A stretch of DNA of 43,352 nt from Bdellovibrionales bacterium (GTDB taxonomy: Bacteria > Bdellovibrionota > Bdellovibrionia > Bdellovibrionales > UBA1609): contig JAPPLY010000047.1 of assembly GCA_028819305.1 (NCBI GenBank), forward strand, positions 1-43,352. The letters are read 5' to 3'. Position 1 is the stretch's first letter, and every line of letters begins with the position of its first letter. Position numbers and translations under genes: made by a program. Positions 16,388-24,811 of this stretch are shown piece after piece. The notes beneath the pieces were generated by a model. That model searched no databases and was not told the DNA's origin. It worked only from the letters and a program-made list of their open reading frames with translations.

Positions 16388-19252
16388 TTATAAAGAAATA
16401 CAATCCTTTGTAATCAATTCTTTTGGGGTTTTAACAATCTGCGGCAATCCCGGCCCCGTAATTTTTTGACCTTTGGATTCTTTTTTAGACAAATCTAAAT
16501 TTAACTTCAAAAGAAAATCAAGTTCATCTTGTGTTTTTTTGAAACCATAAGCAGAATAAACGGCTTCATCTAAAGCTTTGTGATGTTTTAACAATTCATA
16601 GTCCCCAGGCAATTCCATAGAACGATATAGATCACGATAACTTATCCCTTCTGTTTTTAAAATTTTTATTCTCACTTCTCTTAATTTTCTAGCTCTTTTA
16701 ACGATTGTCTTTATCTGAGTTAATGTCGGTTTTTGTGGCCAAGGAAATGTATCATATACTGTGTTAATCGTATATCGAAAAGTCTCAGCTAAAGTCGAAC
16801 ACTTATGTGTGAACCAAATCCAATGCATACTGGATTGTAAAACACCAAAAGAGTAATCATCATCAAAAGTAAAAACAATCAAAGCATCATTTGGGTTGAT
16901 GTTTGAATGGACAAACTCAAAGATGCCCCTTTGAGTAACACGACCACAGACACAGTATCTTTTTATTTTTCTAATTTTTTTCATTAAATCTGTTCTGGGA
17001 TAAGATAACTGCCACCATTTTTTTAAAAAGTTCTGATGATGTTTGTTCACTCTAGCTTTAGGGTTTGTTTTCAGCAATTTTTTGTTTCGCGCCCTCTCCT
17101 TCTCCGCTTCCTCTCTCCTTTTTGGCAAAACTGTTTTTTCTATGACTTTATATAATGCTTTATATCTTTGTGCTTGTATTAAAGTTTTACCTGAAAAATC
17201 TATAACAAATCTTTTTGGCAAAGGAGTTTTTCCAGCTATAAAATTATGAGCTGTTAAAAAAGGTTTTAAAACTTCTTTAAAAATTGGTTTTCTTGAAATC
17301 ATTTTTTCAGCTTCTTTTCCAGATATTAAAAAAGTGAAATGTCCATGTGTTTGACCTTGGTAAGCCGTCTTAGATTTTCTATTAATATTTAACACCTTAG
17401 CTTGAGAAACATCCGCATCAATAGACAATGCAGAATTAATTTCCCTTAGCTTATTAGCATGTAATTCTTGTGCATAGCCATCCAGATATATACTTTTTCC
17501 TATAAAAAGCTTCTTTTTTTTATTTTTGTATAGTTTATCTTTTGTCCAATTTACTATAGACACATATACAGCCGCCTCACCAGACCATTTTTGGCTAGAT
17601 ACAGCTTCCGTGATAATACCTCCGTTTTGAACTATGTAATCCAAAGAGCCTTCTCTGGAATAGTTTTGCCGAATAGTATTTGTTCCAACCAGTCCAGCCA
17701 TGCCTTTTTTGGAAAGATGGTCATGGGCTTTTTTAAACCAATAAACACAATAATCCGCTCTTCCTGGCACAGTGGGATAAGCTTCACGAATTTTGTTTAT
17801 ATAACTTACTCCCATTTCTTGTTGGATTTTGTTCTTGGATTGGTAGGGAGGGTTACCAATAATAGCATCCACTTTAGGCCACTTAGCAAACAAGGCATCT
17901 TCAGCTAAAAAGTTATTATCCAAGTCATCAAACGGCAAAGAGGGGTCTTTTATATTAAACTCATCAGCTAAAAGTTTTCGACCAATAGATAAAGCTACTT
18001 TTGCTAATTCTAAACCAAATTTATTTGTATCAAGACCATAAAAGTTTTTCGGGGAGACAAGCAACCCAAGCTCTGAAGGACGAATTTGTCCGCCTTCTCC
18101 TAAATCTTCCAGAATTTCCATTTCCAGTTTTCTTAACTCCCTAAAAGCGATATAAAGAAAATTTCCACTACCACAGGCAGGGTCTAAAACTTTAAACTCC
18201 TGTATCTCTTTTAATAGCTTTCTTTTGTCCCTCTTTGTTTTTGCCTTATTTATTTTTTCTTTAAATGGTTGGACAATAGAAGGCCCAACAATTTTATATA
18301 TGTCTAATTCATGAGTATAATGAATACCGTGACCATGTCTCCTTTTTGGATCCATACTTCCTTCAAAAAGAGAGCCAAATATAGATGGCCTCACTTTTTC
18401 CCAATTTTGCTTTGAGGCATCATACAGTAATTCCACTTCTTTATAAGATAGCTCCACCGCATCCGTTTTTTTAAAGATTCCCCCATTAAAGTATTCAATG
18501 TGTTTATATTTCTTTGGCTTATCAAATTTATTTTTGACTGCCATTGCCTTAAATAAGAGGGACAGCTCTTTTTGAGCTGGAAAATCAATTAAGCATTTTT
18601 TTAAAATCTCATGTAAAGTGTATTGAGGTATCAATCCAACATCTTCTGAAAACAAAGCTATAACTAATTGGAGTATAAATCTTTGAGCTTTATCTTTTGA
18701 TATTCCTCTTTTTTCCATGGACAGATAAATTGCGCCAATAGTTTTTGCAACCTGTTCTGTGATAGCTACATTATGGTTGTCAAATAAAGGCTCTTCCTCT
18801 ACAGGCAAAAGAAACTTTAAAGCTCCCCAACTCATTTGAAGGTCTTTTGTATTCAGCTTATGAACAGGATCATGTAATTGGCTGTTTAAGTCGTATATCC
18901 AAAATTCATCAAAATTACATAAAACCATATACTTTGGACGACTAGGAACTAGAGTAATCCAGTAATCAAAAGCTTGATCATAGTGTTTTTTAAGAGGTGT
19001 GCCTCTTTTTTTTAATTCCATAATTACTCTAGGTTTCCAAACAAGATCGGGGAAAATAACTCCTTTACCCTTTTGTTTTTTGACAGGCTGTTCACAAACA
19101 GCACCAGCTCCTAAAACTCCTGTGTTACCAAAAGCTTGAAGAAGCCGATCAAAAAATATCTGACCTTCTCCTTTTTCAGAGCCTTTGCAGTTTTTAAACC
19201 AGTTTAAAAAAGTCTTGATTCTTTCTTGGTGTTCTTTTTGATTGATGGCCAT
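16388..19252 (-). CDS. MmeI-like fused restriction endonuclease-methyltransferase (type IIL/IIG)
   Basis: This 954-residue single-chain restriction-modification enzyme has its N-terminal nuclease as a PD-(D/E)XK site: IFPDLVWKPRVIMELKKRG, with Asp69, Glu79 and Lys81. A helical spacer follows. The gamma-class adenine methylase has LDPACGSGNFLYIAFRELRK (DPACGSGNF from 357) and GNPPY (NPPY at 467-470). The C-terminal target-recognition region contains TINTVYDTFPWPQKPT, a phrase typical of the MmeI family, and a tail helix. Such enzymes cut at a fixed distance from an asymmetric site and methylate one strand for self-protection. All catalytic residues are present and the reading frame is intact. 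Confidence 0.9.
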   Translation of the reverse strand: MAINQKEHQERIKTFLNWFKNCKGSEKGEGQIFFDRLLQAFGNTGVLGAGAVCEQPVKKQKGKGVIFPDLVWKPRVIMELKKRGTPLKKHYDQAFDYWITLVPSRPKYMVLCNFDEFWIYDLNSQLHDPVHKLNTKDLQMSWGALKFLLPVEEEPLFDNHNVAITEQVAKTIGAIYLSMEKRGISKDKAQRFILQLVIALFSEDVGLIPQYTLHEILKKCLIDFPAQKELSLLFKAMAVKNKFDKPKKYKHIEYFNGGIFKKTDAVELSYKEVELLYDASKQNWEKVRPSIFGSLFEGSMDPKRRHGHGIHYTHELDIYKIVGPSIVQPFKEKINKAKTKRDKRKLLKEIQEFKVLDPACGSGNFLYIAFRELRKLEMEILEDLGEGGQIRPSELGLLVSPKNFYGLDTNKFGLELAKVALSIGRKLLADEFNIKDPSLPFDDLDNNFLAEDALFAKWPKVDAIIGNPPYQSKNKIQQEMGVSYINKIREAYPTVPGRADYCVYWFKKAHDHLSKKGMAGLVGTNTIRQNYSREGSLDYIVQNGGIITEAVSSQKWSGEAAVYVSIVNWTKDKLYKNKKKKLFIGKSIYLDGYAQELHANKLREINSALSIDADVSQAKVLNINRKSKTAYQGQTHGHFTFLISGKEAEKMISRKPIFKEVLKPFLTAHNFIAGKTPLPKRFVIDFSGKTLIQAQRYKALYKVIEKTVLPKRREEAEKERARNKKLLKTNPKARVNKHHQNFLKKWWQLSYPRTDLMKKIRKIKRYCVCGRVTQRGIFEFVHSNINPNDALIVFTFDDDYSFGVLQSSMHWIWFTHKCSTLAETFRYTINTVYDTFPWPQKPTLTQIKTIVKRARKLREVRIKILKTEGISYRDLYRSMELPGDYELLKHHKALDEAVYSAYGFKKTQDELDFLLKLNLDLSKKESKGQKITGPGLPQIVKTPKELITKDCISL

Positions 19253-19365
19253 GATGCATTTAAGTATTTATGTTTTTTTGTTTTAAAGCAATAGGTTCTA
19301 GCTACAGCTCATACTTTTTAGAAAAACTTTTTACTTAAGGAATTTTTATTTAAACTCAGAGGGTT

Positions 19366-19474
19366 TGATCCTCGTGTCCACGAGGACAAGTTTTTCCAAG
19401 CTTTATAAGAGTTTTGACCTCTAAATAAATAGAAAATCAAACGAGAAAACCTGTCCTCGCGGAAGCGAGGATCA
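19366..19474. repeat. Pair of inverted palindromic units (GATCCTCG type)
   Basis: TGATCCTCGTGTCCACGAGG(ACA) at 19366-19388 is itself a hairpin (CCTCG/CGAGG), and so is CTGTCCTCGCGGAAGCGAGG(ATCA) at 19451-19474. The second is the approximate reverse complement of the first. This is a REP/BIME-like arrangement in the 280-base gap between the aminotransferase and MmeI-like genes. Nothing else is visible in that gap. Confidence 0.6.
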
Positions 19475-19532
19475 GATACGATCAGTATATTTTAACTTTT
19501 ACAGACTTTAGTATTGTCCTTTGATTTAAACA

Positions 19533-20672
19533 TTAGAATTTTAAAAGCTCTATATCTTTTTTGGTAACCAGGCGAGGATCAAAAAATTGTAGGCCCAAGG
19601 CCAGGCTCTTTAAACCTCTTTTTAGATCATCTGTAGATATAGCCCCTAAATGGCCCACTCGTATAATACGCCCTTTTAATTTGTCCTGCCCACCTCCTAG
19701 CGCTACTTGGTATCGCTGTTCGATATATTTTTTTAATTTTACTCCATCTATATGTGGCGGTAAAGAGATGCTGGTAACAGAAGGAGAAGGAGGGGCAGCA
19801 AAAATATTTAAGTTTAAGGATTTGCAAAACCGGTGGGTCATTTGAGACAGCGCTTCACTTTTTTGGATCATTTTATCTAGGCCGTTTATTTCTTTCAAAG
19901 GTAAAAGAAAAGAATGTAGAGCTTGTATAAAGGTGACATTAGAACTGAACGCCGTTTGTCCTTTCGCTTGTACTTTTTCCTTTTTAAGATCCAGGTAATA
20001 GACAGGCAGACGAGAAGACTCATTAAATTGCCAGGCTTTTTGGGAGAGAGCAATAAAAGACATTCCCGCCGGAAGACAGAAGGATTTTTGAGAACCTCCT
20101 ATCATTACATCAATGCCCCATTGATCCATATTAATATCTACTGCCCCCAAAGCAGATATAGCGTCCACAATTAGCAATATGTTTGGATTATCCCTAGTAA
20201 GAGTGGCTAATTCCTTTATAGGATGTAATACTCCTGTGCTGGTTTCACAGGCTTGTACCAAAATAGCTTTAATTTGAGGATTTTTATCTATAAGGTTTTT
20301 CACATTTTGGATGGATACAGTTTGACCCCAAGAAGCATCTAATTTAAGTAGATGCAAATTATAGGTTAAGGCCATCTCTGCCCAACGTTCTCCAAATTTT
20401 CCGGCAGATAGAACTAGGACAGTATCTTTGGGAGAAAGAGTGTTTAATAGAGACGAAGCCATAGCTCCTGTTCCAGAAGCGTTTAAAATAAAAACTTCCT
20501 GTTTCGTTTGGAATATTTTTTTTAGTAAGGTTTTTGTTTGTTTGAAAATGTCCTCAAATTCCGAACAACGATGGTGAATCATGGGTCTTGAAAGACTATC
20601 TAGTATGAGTTTAGGGATAGGAACAGGGCCAGGAGTGAGTAGTAGGGGTTTTAAATTGTACTGTTTATTCAT
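19533..20672 (-). CDS. Class V PLP aminotransferase (serine/alanine-glyoxylate type)
   Basis: This 379-residue fold-type I aminotransferase opens with LLTPGPVPIPKLILDSLSRP and MIHHRCSEFEDIFKQT, the signature of the alanine-glyoxylate/serine-pyruvate branch. FILNASGTGAMASSL supplies phosphate and PLP contacts, LLIVDAISALGAVDI gives the Asp that pairs with the pyridine nitrogen, and MIGGSQKSFCLPAGMSF has Lys196 for the Schiff base. Members transfer an amino group from Ala, Ser or phosphoserine-type donors to glyoxylate or related acceptors. In some lineages they supply serine beside SerA, but no SerA gene is adjacent here. The substrate is not determined. GAGAG lies upstream of the ATG. Confidence 0.9.
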   Translation of the reverse strand: MNKQYNLKPLLLTPGPVPIPKLILDSLSRPMIHHRCSEFEDIFKQTKTLLKKIFQTKQEVFILNASGTGAMASSLLNTLSPKDTVLVLSAGKFGERWAEMALTYNLHLLKLDASWGQTVSIQNVKNLIDKNPQIKAILVQACETSTGVLHPIKELATLTRDNPNILLIVDAISALGAVDINMDQWGIDVMIGGSQKSFCLPAGMSFIALSQKAWQFNESSRLPVYYLDLKKEKVQAKGQTAFSSNVTFIQALHSFLLPLKEINGLDKMIQKSEALSQMTHRFCKSLNLNIFAAPPSPSVTSISLPPHIDGVKLKKYIEQRYQVALGGGQDKLKGRIIRVGHLGAISTDDLKRGLKSLALGLQFFDPRLVTKKDIELLKF

Positions 20673-20756
20673 AATATTTACTCTCTTTAAATAGAATCAT
20701 TTAGAGTTTTTACTGGTCATTTTTACAATGCTCGGTTTTTTTAAAAGGGTGAATTA

Positions 20757-20849
20757 TACTAATTGGCTTTAAGTTTTTTAAAATACCTGATCATTCCTTG
20801 TAAATACAGAAACCCATTCAGTAACTGCAAAACTTAAGCCAGATTAGTA
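20757..20849. repeat. ~21-bp imperfect inverted repeat upstream of holA
   Basis: TACTAATTGGCTTTAAGTTT(T) at 20757-20777 and its complement at 20829-20849 enclose about 50 bases. The match breaks at one inserted and one missing base. This is either the ends of a tiny degenerate element or a large stem in the leader. The rest of the 326-base gap is AT-rich with no gene. Confidence 0.45.
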
Positions 20850-20953
20850 TATCTTAGTCTCCCTTTTTTCCTTTAGAAGAAATTTAATAATCTTACAGTT
20901 AGAAGAGTATATTTACTGCGCTGCGCTTGTGCAATATTTTGATTATAAATTTA

Positions 20954-20962
20954 TGATATACT
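20954..20962 (+). promoter_or_regulatory. Possible extended -10 promoter for holA
   Basis: TGATATACT fits the extended -10 pattern TGnTATAAT and lies 63 bases before the preferred holA ATG, with AT-rich sequence upstream. No good -35 box is visible. Confidence 0.3.
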
Positions 20963-21025
20963 TTTTTTGTTTGTTTTTTTCGGTTATTTTCGCTGATAAT
21001 GGGGGTCAGACTAAAGGAGTGTAAA

Positions 21026-22024
21026 ATGTCTTTAACTTTGCATGAGCTAGACAATAAACTTTCTAAAAATCTGGTTTCCTCCTTCTATTTTATTATGGGA
21101 CCGGAGGTTTTCTTAATTAAAGAAAGTTTGCGGAAAATTCAATCCCGTATATTATCTCCAGAATCTCTTGATTTTAACTACGAGGTGTTTTGTGCCGGGG
21201 AAGTGGAAATGGAAAAAATGTGTGAGGCAGTGGAAACTTTACCCGTATTTTCTACAAAGAGAGTGGTTGTTTGTGAAGAGGCTCATCGTCTAAAAGAATC
21301 TGATTGGAAAACTCTTAAACCTATTATGAATAATCCGGTGGAAACCTGTGTGTTTGTGTTTGTTTCTTCAAACCCGGATAAAAGAAAAAAAGTAATAAAA
21401 GAACTGCTATCTTTTTGTGAAGTTATATTGGCAGACACCCCTAAAGAAGCGCAGTGGTCTGTGTGGCTTGAGTGGATGGGCAAAAAAGAAGGGCTGTCTT
21501 TTTCTGATTCCGCTGTGGCTCTTATAAGGGATTATGCGTGTTACGATCTTCTGCATTTAGAGACAGAAGTAAAAAAGTTAAAGAGTTTTTTAGGATCTAA
21601 AAAAAATATTTCCGCAGAGGATGTTTTGAATGTACTGCCTCGTGTTCGCCCTGAAAATATTTTTGATCTCTCAAAGGCTATAGGACAAAAAAATCTATCT
21701 TCTGCCTTAGTGTGTCTGGCTCGTCTTTTAGAGGATAATCATAATGAAGTGGGTGTATTGTCTTTGATCAGTCGTCATATTCGTATTTTAGCTCGTATAA
21801 AAGAGGGAGTAAAAAAAGGTCATACGGAACAAACCCTATGTAATAAAACGGGAGTTCCTCGGTTTTTTATACGTAATTATATAAAGGAATCGGATTTGTG
21901 GACAGATCAAAAATTGTTTTCCACTATAGAGATATTAAAAGCTACAGATAAAGCCCTTAAGTCCTCTCCTGTATCCGCTCATATATGGTTGGAAAACTTC
22001 ATTATAAAAACATGCTCTGTTTGA
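21026..22024 (+). CDS. holA: DNA polymerase III delta subunit HolA
   Basis: The ATG at 21026 is preferred over the frame's first start at 20999, because AAAGGAG sits six bases before it. It gives 332 residues. HolA opens the beta sliding clamp within the clamp-loader complex. Family features are YFIMGPEVFLIKESLRKI (degenerate AAA+ N-domain), MCEAVETLPVFSTKRVVVCEEAH (the ..LPFFSxRRLVVV strand), LHLETEVKKLKSF, VRPENIFDLSKAIG and ALVCLARLLEDNHNEVGVLSL in the collar domain. The length is normal. It stands alone on the plus strand. It is an essential housekeeping gene. Confidence 0.9.
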   Translation: MSLTLHELDNKLSKNLVSSFYFIMGPEVFLIKESLRKIQSRILSPESLDFNYEVFCAGEVEMEKMCEAVETLPVFSTKRVVVCEEAHRLKESDWKTLKPIMNNPVETCVFVFVSSNPDKRKKVIKELLSFCEVILADTPKEAQWSVWLEWMGKKEGLSFSDSAVALIRDYACYDLLHLETEVKKLKSFLGSKKNISAEDVLNVLPRVRPENIFDLSKAIGQKNLSSALVCLARLLEDNHNEVGVLSLISRHIRILARIKEGVKKGHTEQTLCNKTGVPRFFIRNYIKESDLWTDQKLFSTIEILKATDKALKSSPVSAHIWLENFIIKTCSV

Positions 22025-22059
22025 TGTGCTGACAACAGGCTGTGTCTTTAGACTCTCAA

Positions 22060-22084
22060 CTGGCAAACTGTTTTCCTAAAGGAA
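22060..22084. repeat. Partial end of the fold-back repeat family
   Basis: CTGGCAAACTGTTTTCCTAA(AGGAA) matches one arm (GGCAAACTGTTTTCCTGAAG) of the fold-back elements at 5983 and 27177. No opposite arm is visible. Just downstream, CTTCCCGTCCTGCGGAAGCG and AGAATCCAG resemble the palindromic units found beside the other copies. Confidence 0.45.
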
Positions 22085-22251
22085 TACAATTATACAGGAA
22101 GATGAGTTGTTGCCTTCCCGTCCTGCGGAAGCGGAAGAATCCAGTTATTTGGAAAATTTCCCATTAAAAAGCCCTTTGGGTAAAAATTTGGTACGGATTT
22201 TGCATGTCTTATTTTTAAAAAACTATGTTATTATACAGAAAGGAGATGACA

Positions 22252-22878
22252 ATGAGTAAATCCACAATATCACCAGCAAATGAGATTTGGGCACTTATAA
22301 AAGAGACTCAAATAAATTTGAAGCGATTTTCAGCTGAAGCAGAGAAGCAAAGGGCTGAAGCAGAGAAGCAACAGGCTAGACGATGGGCTGAAGCAGAGAA
22401 ACGCAGTGCTGAAATAGATCGGCAGATTCAAAAAATAGGGGGCCGGTTTAATCAACGATGGGGAGCTTTAGTGGAATCTTTAGTTGAGGGGAAGCTTGTA
22501 AGGATTTTTCAAGATCAGGGGATAGATATAATACAAACTCATACCCGCTCTCAGTCGGAATGGAGAAAGCCGGATGGCCGTATTGAGAGACGGGAGTTTG
22601 ATATTATTGTGGCTAATGGGATAGAGGTTGTGGTGGTAGAAGTAAAGACCACTTTAGTTCCTAAAGATGTGAGTGTTTTTTTAGAAACACTGAAGGATTT
22701 TAGAAATTATTTTCCAAGATATAAGACGGAAACCATCTATGGAGCTATGGCTTATTTAGCTAGTGAGAATAAAGCTCATTTGCTTGCGGAGGAAGAAGGT
22801 TTATTTCTTATCCGAGCTACAGGAGACAGCGCCAGCCTCGTGAATAAAAAGGATTTTAAACCCAAAGCCTTTAACTGA
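22252..22878 (+). CDS. Coiled-coil PD-(D/E)XK nuclease-like protein (DUF3782-type)
   Basis: AAAGGAG six bases before the ATG at 22252 decides the start over an in-frame ATG at 22225, giving 208 residues. Residues ~22-60 are a coiled coil with three near-identical AEAEK repeats. The C-terminal half is a PD-(D/E)XK-like fold: EFDIIVANGIEVVVVEVKTT, with Asp117, Glu130 and Lys132 as the expected metal and catalytic residues. Such proteins are common in accessory DNA of cyanobacteria and other groups. Nuclease activity is inferred from the motif only. The C-terminus (GDSASLVNKKDFKPKAFN) reappears in a relic at 28632-28727. Confidence 0.8.
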   Translation: MSKSTISPANEIWALIKETQINLKRFSAEAEKQRAEAEKQQARRWAEAEKRSAEIDRQIQKIGGRFNQRWGALVESLVEGKLVRIFQDQGIDIIQTHTRSQSEWRKPDGRIERREFDIIVANGIEVVVVEVKTTLVPKDVSVFLETLKDFRNYFPRYKTETIYGAMAYLASENKAHLLAEEEGLFLIRATGDSASLVNKKDFKPKAFN

Positions 22879-22913
22879 AGAATCATTTTTTTAGAACAGA
22901 TGCTTTGACTATT

Positions 22914-23087
22914 TCAAAACACTGGTCCATTAAACATATTTAAGTGTCCTACATCCATTTCATGTGTTTCGTCTATTAGTGTCAGCATATAACCGTTTAT
23001 ATCGGCTAGCTTGTTTGCTTGTTCTACTGAATGCTTTGCATAGTTGTAGTTCTCTGTAAGCAAATTCAATTCATTTAGAAAAGCCAT
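22914..23087 (-). CDS. Small 57-codon ORF, possibly a gene fragment
   Basis: The minus strand reads MAFLNELNLLTENYNYAKHS, then VEQANKLADINGYMLTLIDE and a short tail ending GPVF. The composition looks like real helical protein. The same frame stays open upstream of the ATG for about 24 codons (KLERAELNRYTNEK) until a stop near 23159, where sequence resembling the palindromic repeat begins. This suggests the 3' remnant of a longer gene cut by a repeat. There is no ribosome site at the ATG. The rest of the gap 22879-23248 shows nothing else. Confidence 0.35.
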   Translation of the reverse strand: MAFLNELNLLTENYNYAKHSVEQANKLADINGYMLTLIDETHEMDVGHLNMFNGPVF

Positions 23088-23248
23088 TTTTTCGTTCGTA
23101 TATCTGTTGAGCTCCGCCCTCTCCAGTTTGATTCCTGTTCCATCTCTCTGTTTTCACGAGGGCTATTTTTGCGAGGACATGTTTTTTTGTGATTTCTATA
23201 AGCTTCTTCTTAAGATAATAGAACCAAAAAATGTAAAAAAGAACCAGT

Positions 23249-24175
23249 TTACAACTTCCATTTTTTTAATATTTTTCTTAAAAATTCCGGTGAGATAAAA
23301 AGAAAGTAAGAAGATAGTATAATAAAAGAGAAGAAATAAATATTTAAAGCAAGAGCAATACCCAAGTGCAGACAGAAGCCGGCCATGAGCATGAACTTTC
23401 TTAAACGTGGTACCCACACCAAAACCGGAAAATAGATTTCAAATAACACAGTAAAAATAACCAAGGCCGCAGATAACATAGGGGTGGATAGCAGAAAGGA
23501 AAAGTTAAATAAAGTAAAATCGTAAAAGGAAAGAGCTTCCCAGATAGCTGTGCCATCCCACCAGGAGGGTCCTTTTAGTTTTTCCATACCGGAAAACATA
23601 TAGATAACACAAAGTTGAATTTGTATAAACCGAATGGAAATGGTGTTCAACCAGTCTCCTTTTTCCACCCGTTCAGACATAAGCCCTTTTTGTTTTTTCA
23701 AAAAGTAATGAATCCACTTTATTTGTGTGTTGGAGTTGGCAAATATCAGATAAAAAAGCCAGAAGGTGGCTACTATGTCGGCACCAAAAACAATACTGGG
23801 ATTTCTTTGCACAAAAACGAGGTGCAAAACAAAAGCCAAAATGGCTATAAAGCGATTAGCCACTCCTAAAACCATCAGCAGCAAAACAAGGATAAATAAT
23901 ATATAACAGAGATAGAGTAAAGTGTCGGAGGATAGTATGAAGTCAAAAGACTTGTTTGTGTATATCTGATGGAATATTTTGGCGGAAGTGCTGCTCATTA
24001 AGCCGGATTCATAAAAGAATACACGAATGTCGAACAATCGAATAAGATACATAACCAGTAAAGTGAGACAGAAGAAAAAGCGAAAGCAAGACACCGGAAG
24101 GGTATCAGTAGATTTAAACCAAAAGGAGTCCCAGTCTTTAATTAAATTCTTGATATTCTTTTTTATCCATTTCAT
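23249..24175 (-). CDS. HTTM-domain multi-pass membrane protein
   Basis: This 308-residue protein has about seven or eight membrane helices and matches the HTTM family, related to the membrane part of vitamin K-dependent gamma-carboxylase. The typical phrases are SCFRFFFCLTLLVMYLIRLF at the N-terminus, YMFSGMEKLKGPSWWDGTAI in the middle (family pattern Y.fSGl.KL.g..W..G.A) and MAGFCLHLGIALALNIYFFS late. No soluble carboxylase domain follows, so this is the short form. Its reaction is unknown. It lies 12 bases after the small anchored protein, and the pair follows scpB in one minus-strand run. Confidence 0.85.
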   Translation of the reverse strand: MKWIKKNIKNLIKDWDSFWFKSTDTLPVSCFRFFFCLTLLVMYLIRLFDIRVFFYESGLMSSTSAKIFHQIYTNKSFDFILSSDTLLYLCYILFILVLLLMVLGVANRFIAILAFVLHLVFVQRNPSIVFGADIVATFWLFYLIFANSNTQIKWIHYFLKKQKGLMSERVEKGDWLNTISIRFIQIQLCVIYMFSGMEKLKGPSWWDGTAIWEALSFYDFTLFNFSFLLSTPMLSAALVIFTVLFEIYFPVLVWVPRLRKFMLMAGFCLHLGIALALNIYFFSFIILSSYFLFISPEFLRKILKKWKL

Positions 24176-24187
24176 TGGCAGCCGTCC

Positions 24188-24811
24188 TTACCTTGATGAA
24201 AAATCTTCGTTTGTTATAGATTCATCCAGACTATCTATTTTTCTGGATTTTTTGCGTCTCTTGCACTTAGCAGATACTGTGAACCACTCTTTCATGTTGT
24301 TTATGTTGCTCTCTGAAAAAAAACCGGGTTGAAAAGTACGTGCTTTTTTAAAGTGAGGTCTATTTTCCAAAAGGGCTTTTAAAGAAATTTCAGTAGCCCT
24401 GGGATGCAGATGGCAAAGATAAGGTATAAAATGTTTTCGTATGTTTCTCTTTCCAGAAAACATAAAAAAACGGGAGTGATAGATAAGACGATTATGATTC
24501 AAGTAAATCCTTTTAGATTCCTTTCGAGAAGGAGGCCATCGAAAGGTGCCTACTTTATCTTTTGAATCAATAACTTCATATTCAAAATAAAAGTAATAAC
24601 TGGGTTTAGGAGCATAAAAATCCCAGCTGGTTATCATAGATAATGTATGCGCATAAGGTGTAAAATAAGGCATAAGCCGTTCGTGTATGATGGACATACG
24701 GTGAGGGACGATAAAGATCATGGCCAGATGGTAAATAATAAAAAGTGAGAGAAGCAATTTGAAAGCACCTCTTATTTTTTTATTTTTTATTTTGAAATTT
24801 AGTAAGCTCAT
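24188..24811 (-). CDS. Small membrane-anchored partner of the HTTM protein
   Basis: This 207-residue protein has one membrane segment near residues 14-35 (GAFKLLLSLFIIYHLAMIFI), then a domain containing FTPYAHTLSMITSWDFYAPK and YFYFEYEVIDSKDKVGTFRW, with a Lys/Arg-rich tail. Proteins of this kind (anchor, W-x-FYAPxP motif, beta domain) commonly sit next to HTTM genes, so a joint role in the membrane is likely. Its ATG overlaps the scpB stop by one base (TAATG), which points to translational coupling. The function is unknown. Confidence 0.8.
   Translation of the reverse strand: MSLLNFKIKNKKIRGAFKLLLSLFIIYHLAMIFIVPHRMSIIHERLMPYFTPYAHTLSMITSWDFYAPKPSYYFYFEYEVIDSKDKVGTFRWPPSRKESKRIYLNHNRLIYHSRFFMFSGKRNIRKHFIPYLCHLHPRATEISLKALLENRPHFKKARTFQPGFFSESNINNMKEWFTVSAKCKRRKKSRKIDSLDESITNEDFSSR

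Noticed and set aside
19366..19474. Rho-independent terminators for the aminotransferase or MmeI-like gene
   Set aside because: The two hairpins lack adjacent T runs and are inverted copies of each other, which fits a REP-like repeat better.
23107..23417. Small ORFs around the end of the HTTM gene
   Set aside because: They overlap the HTTM frame or repeat sequence and show only low-complexity hydrophobic translations.
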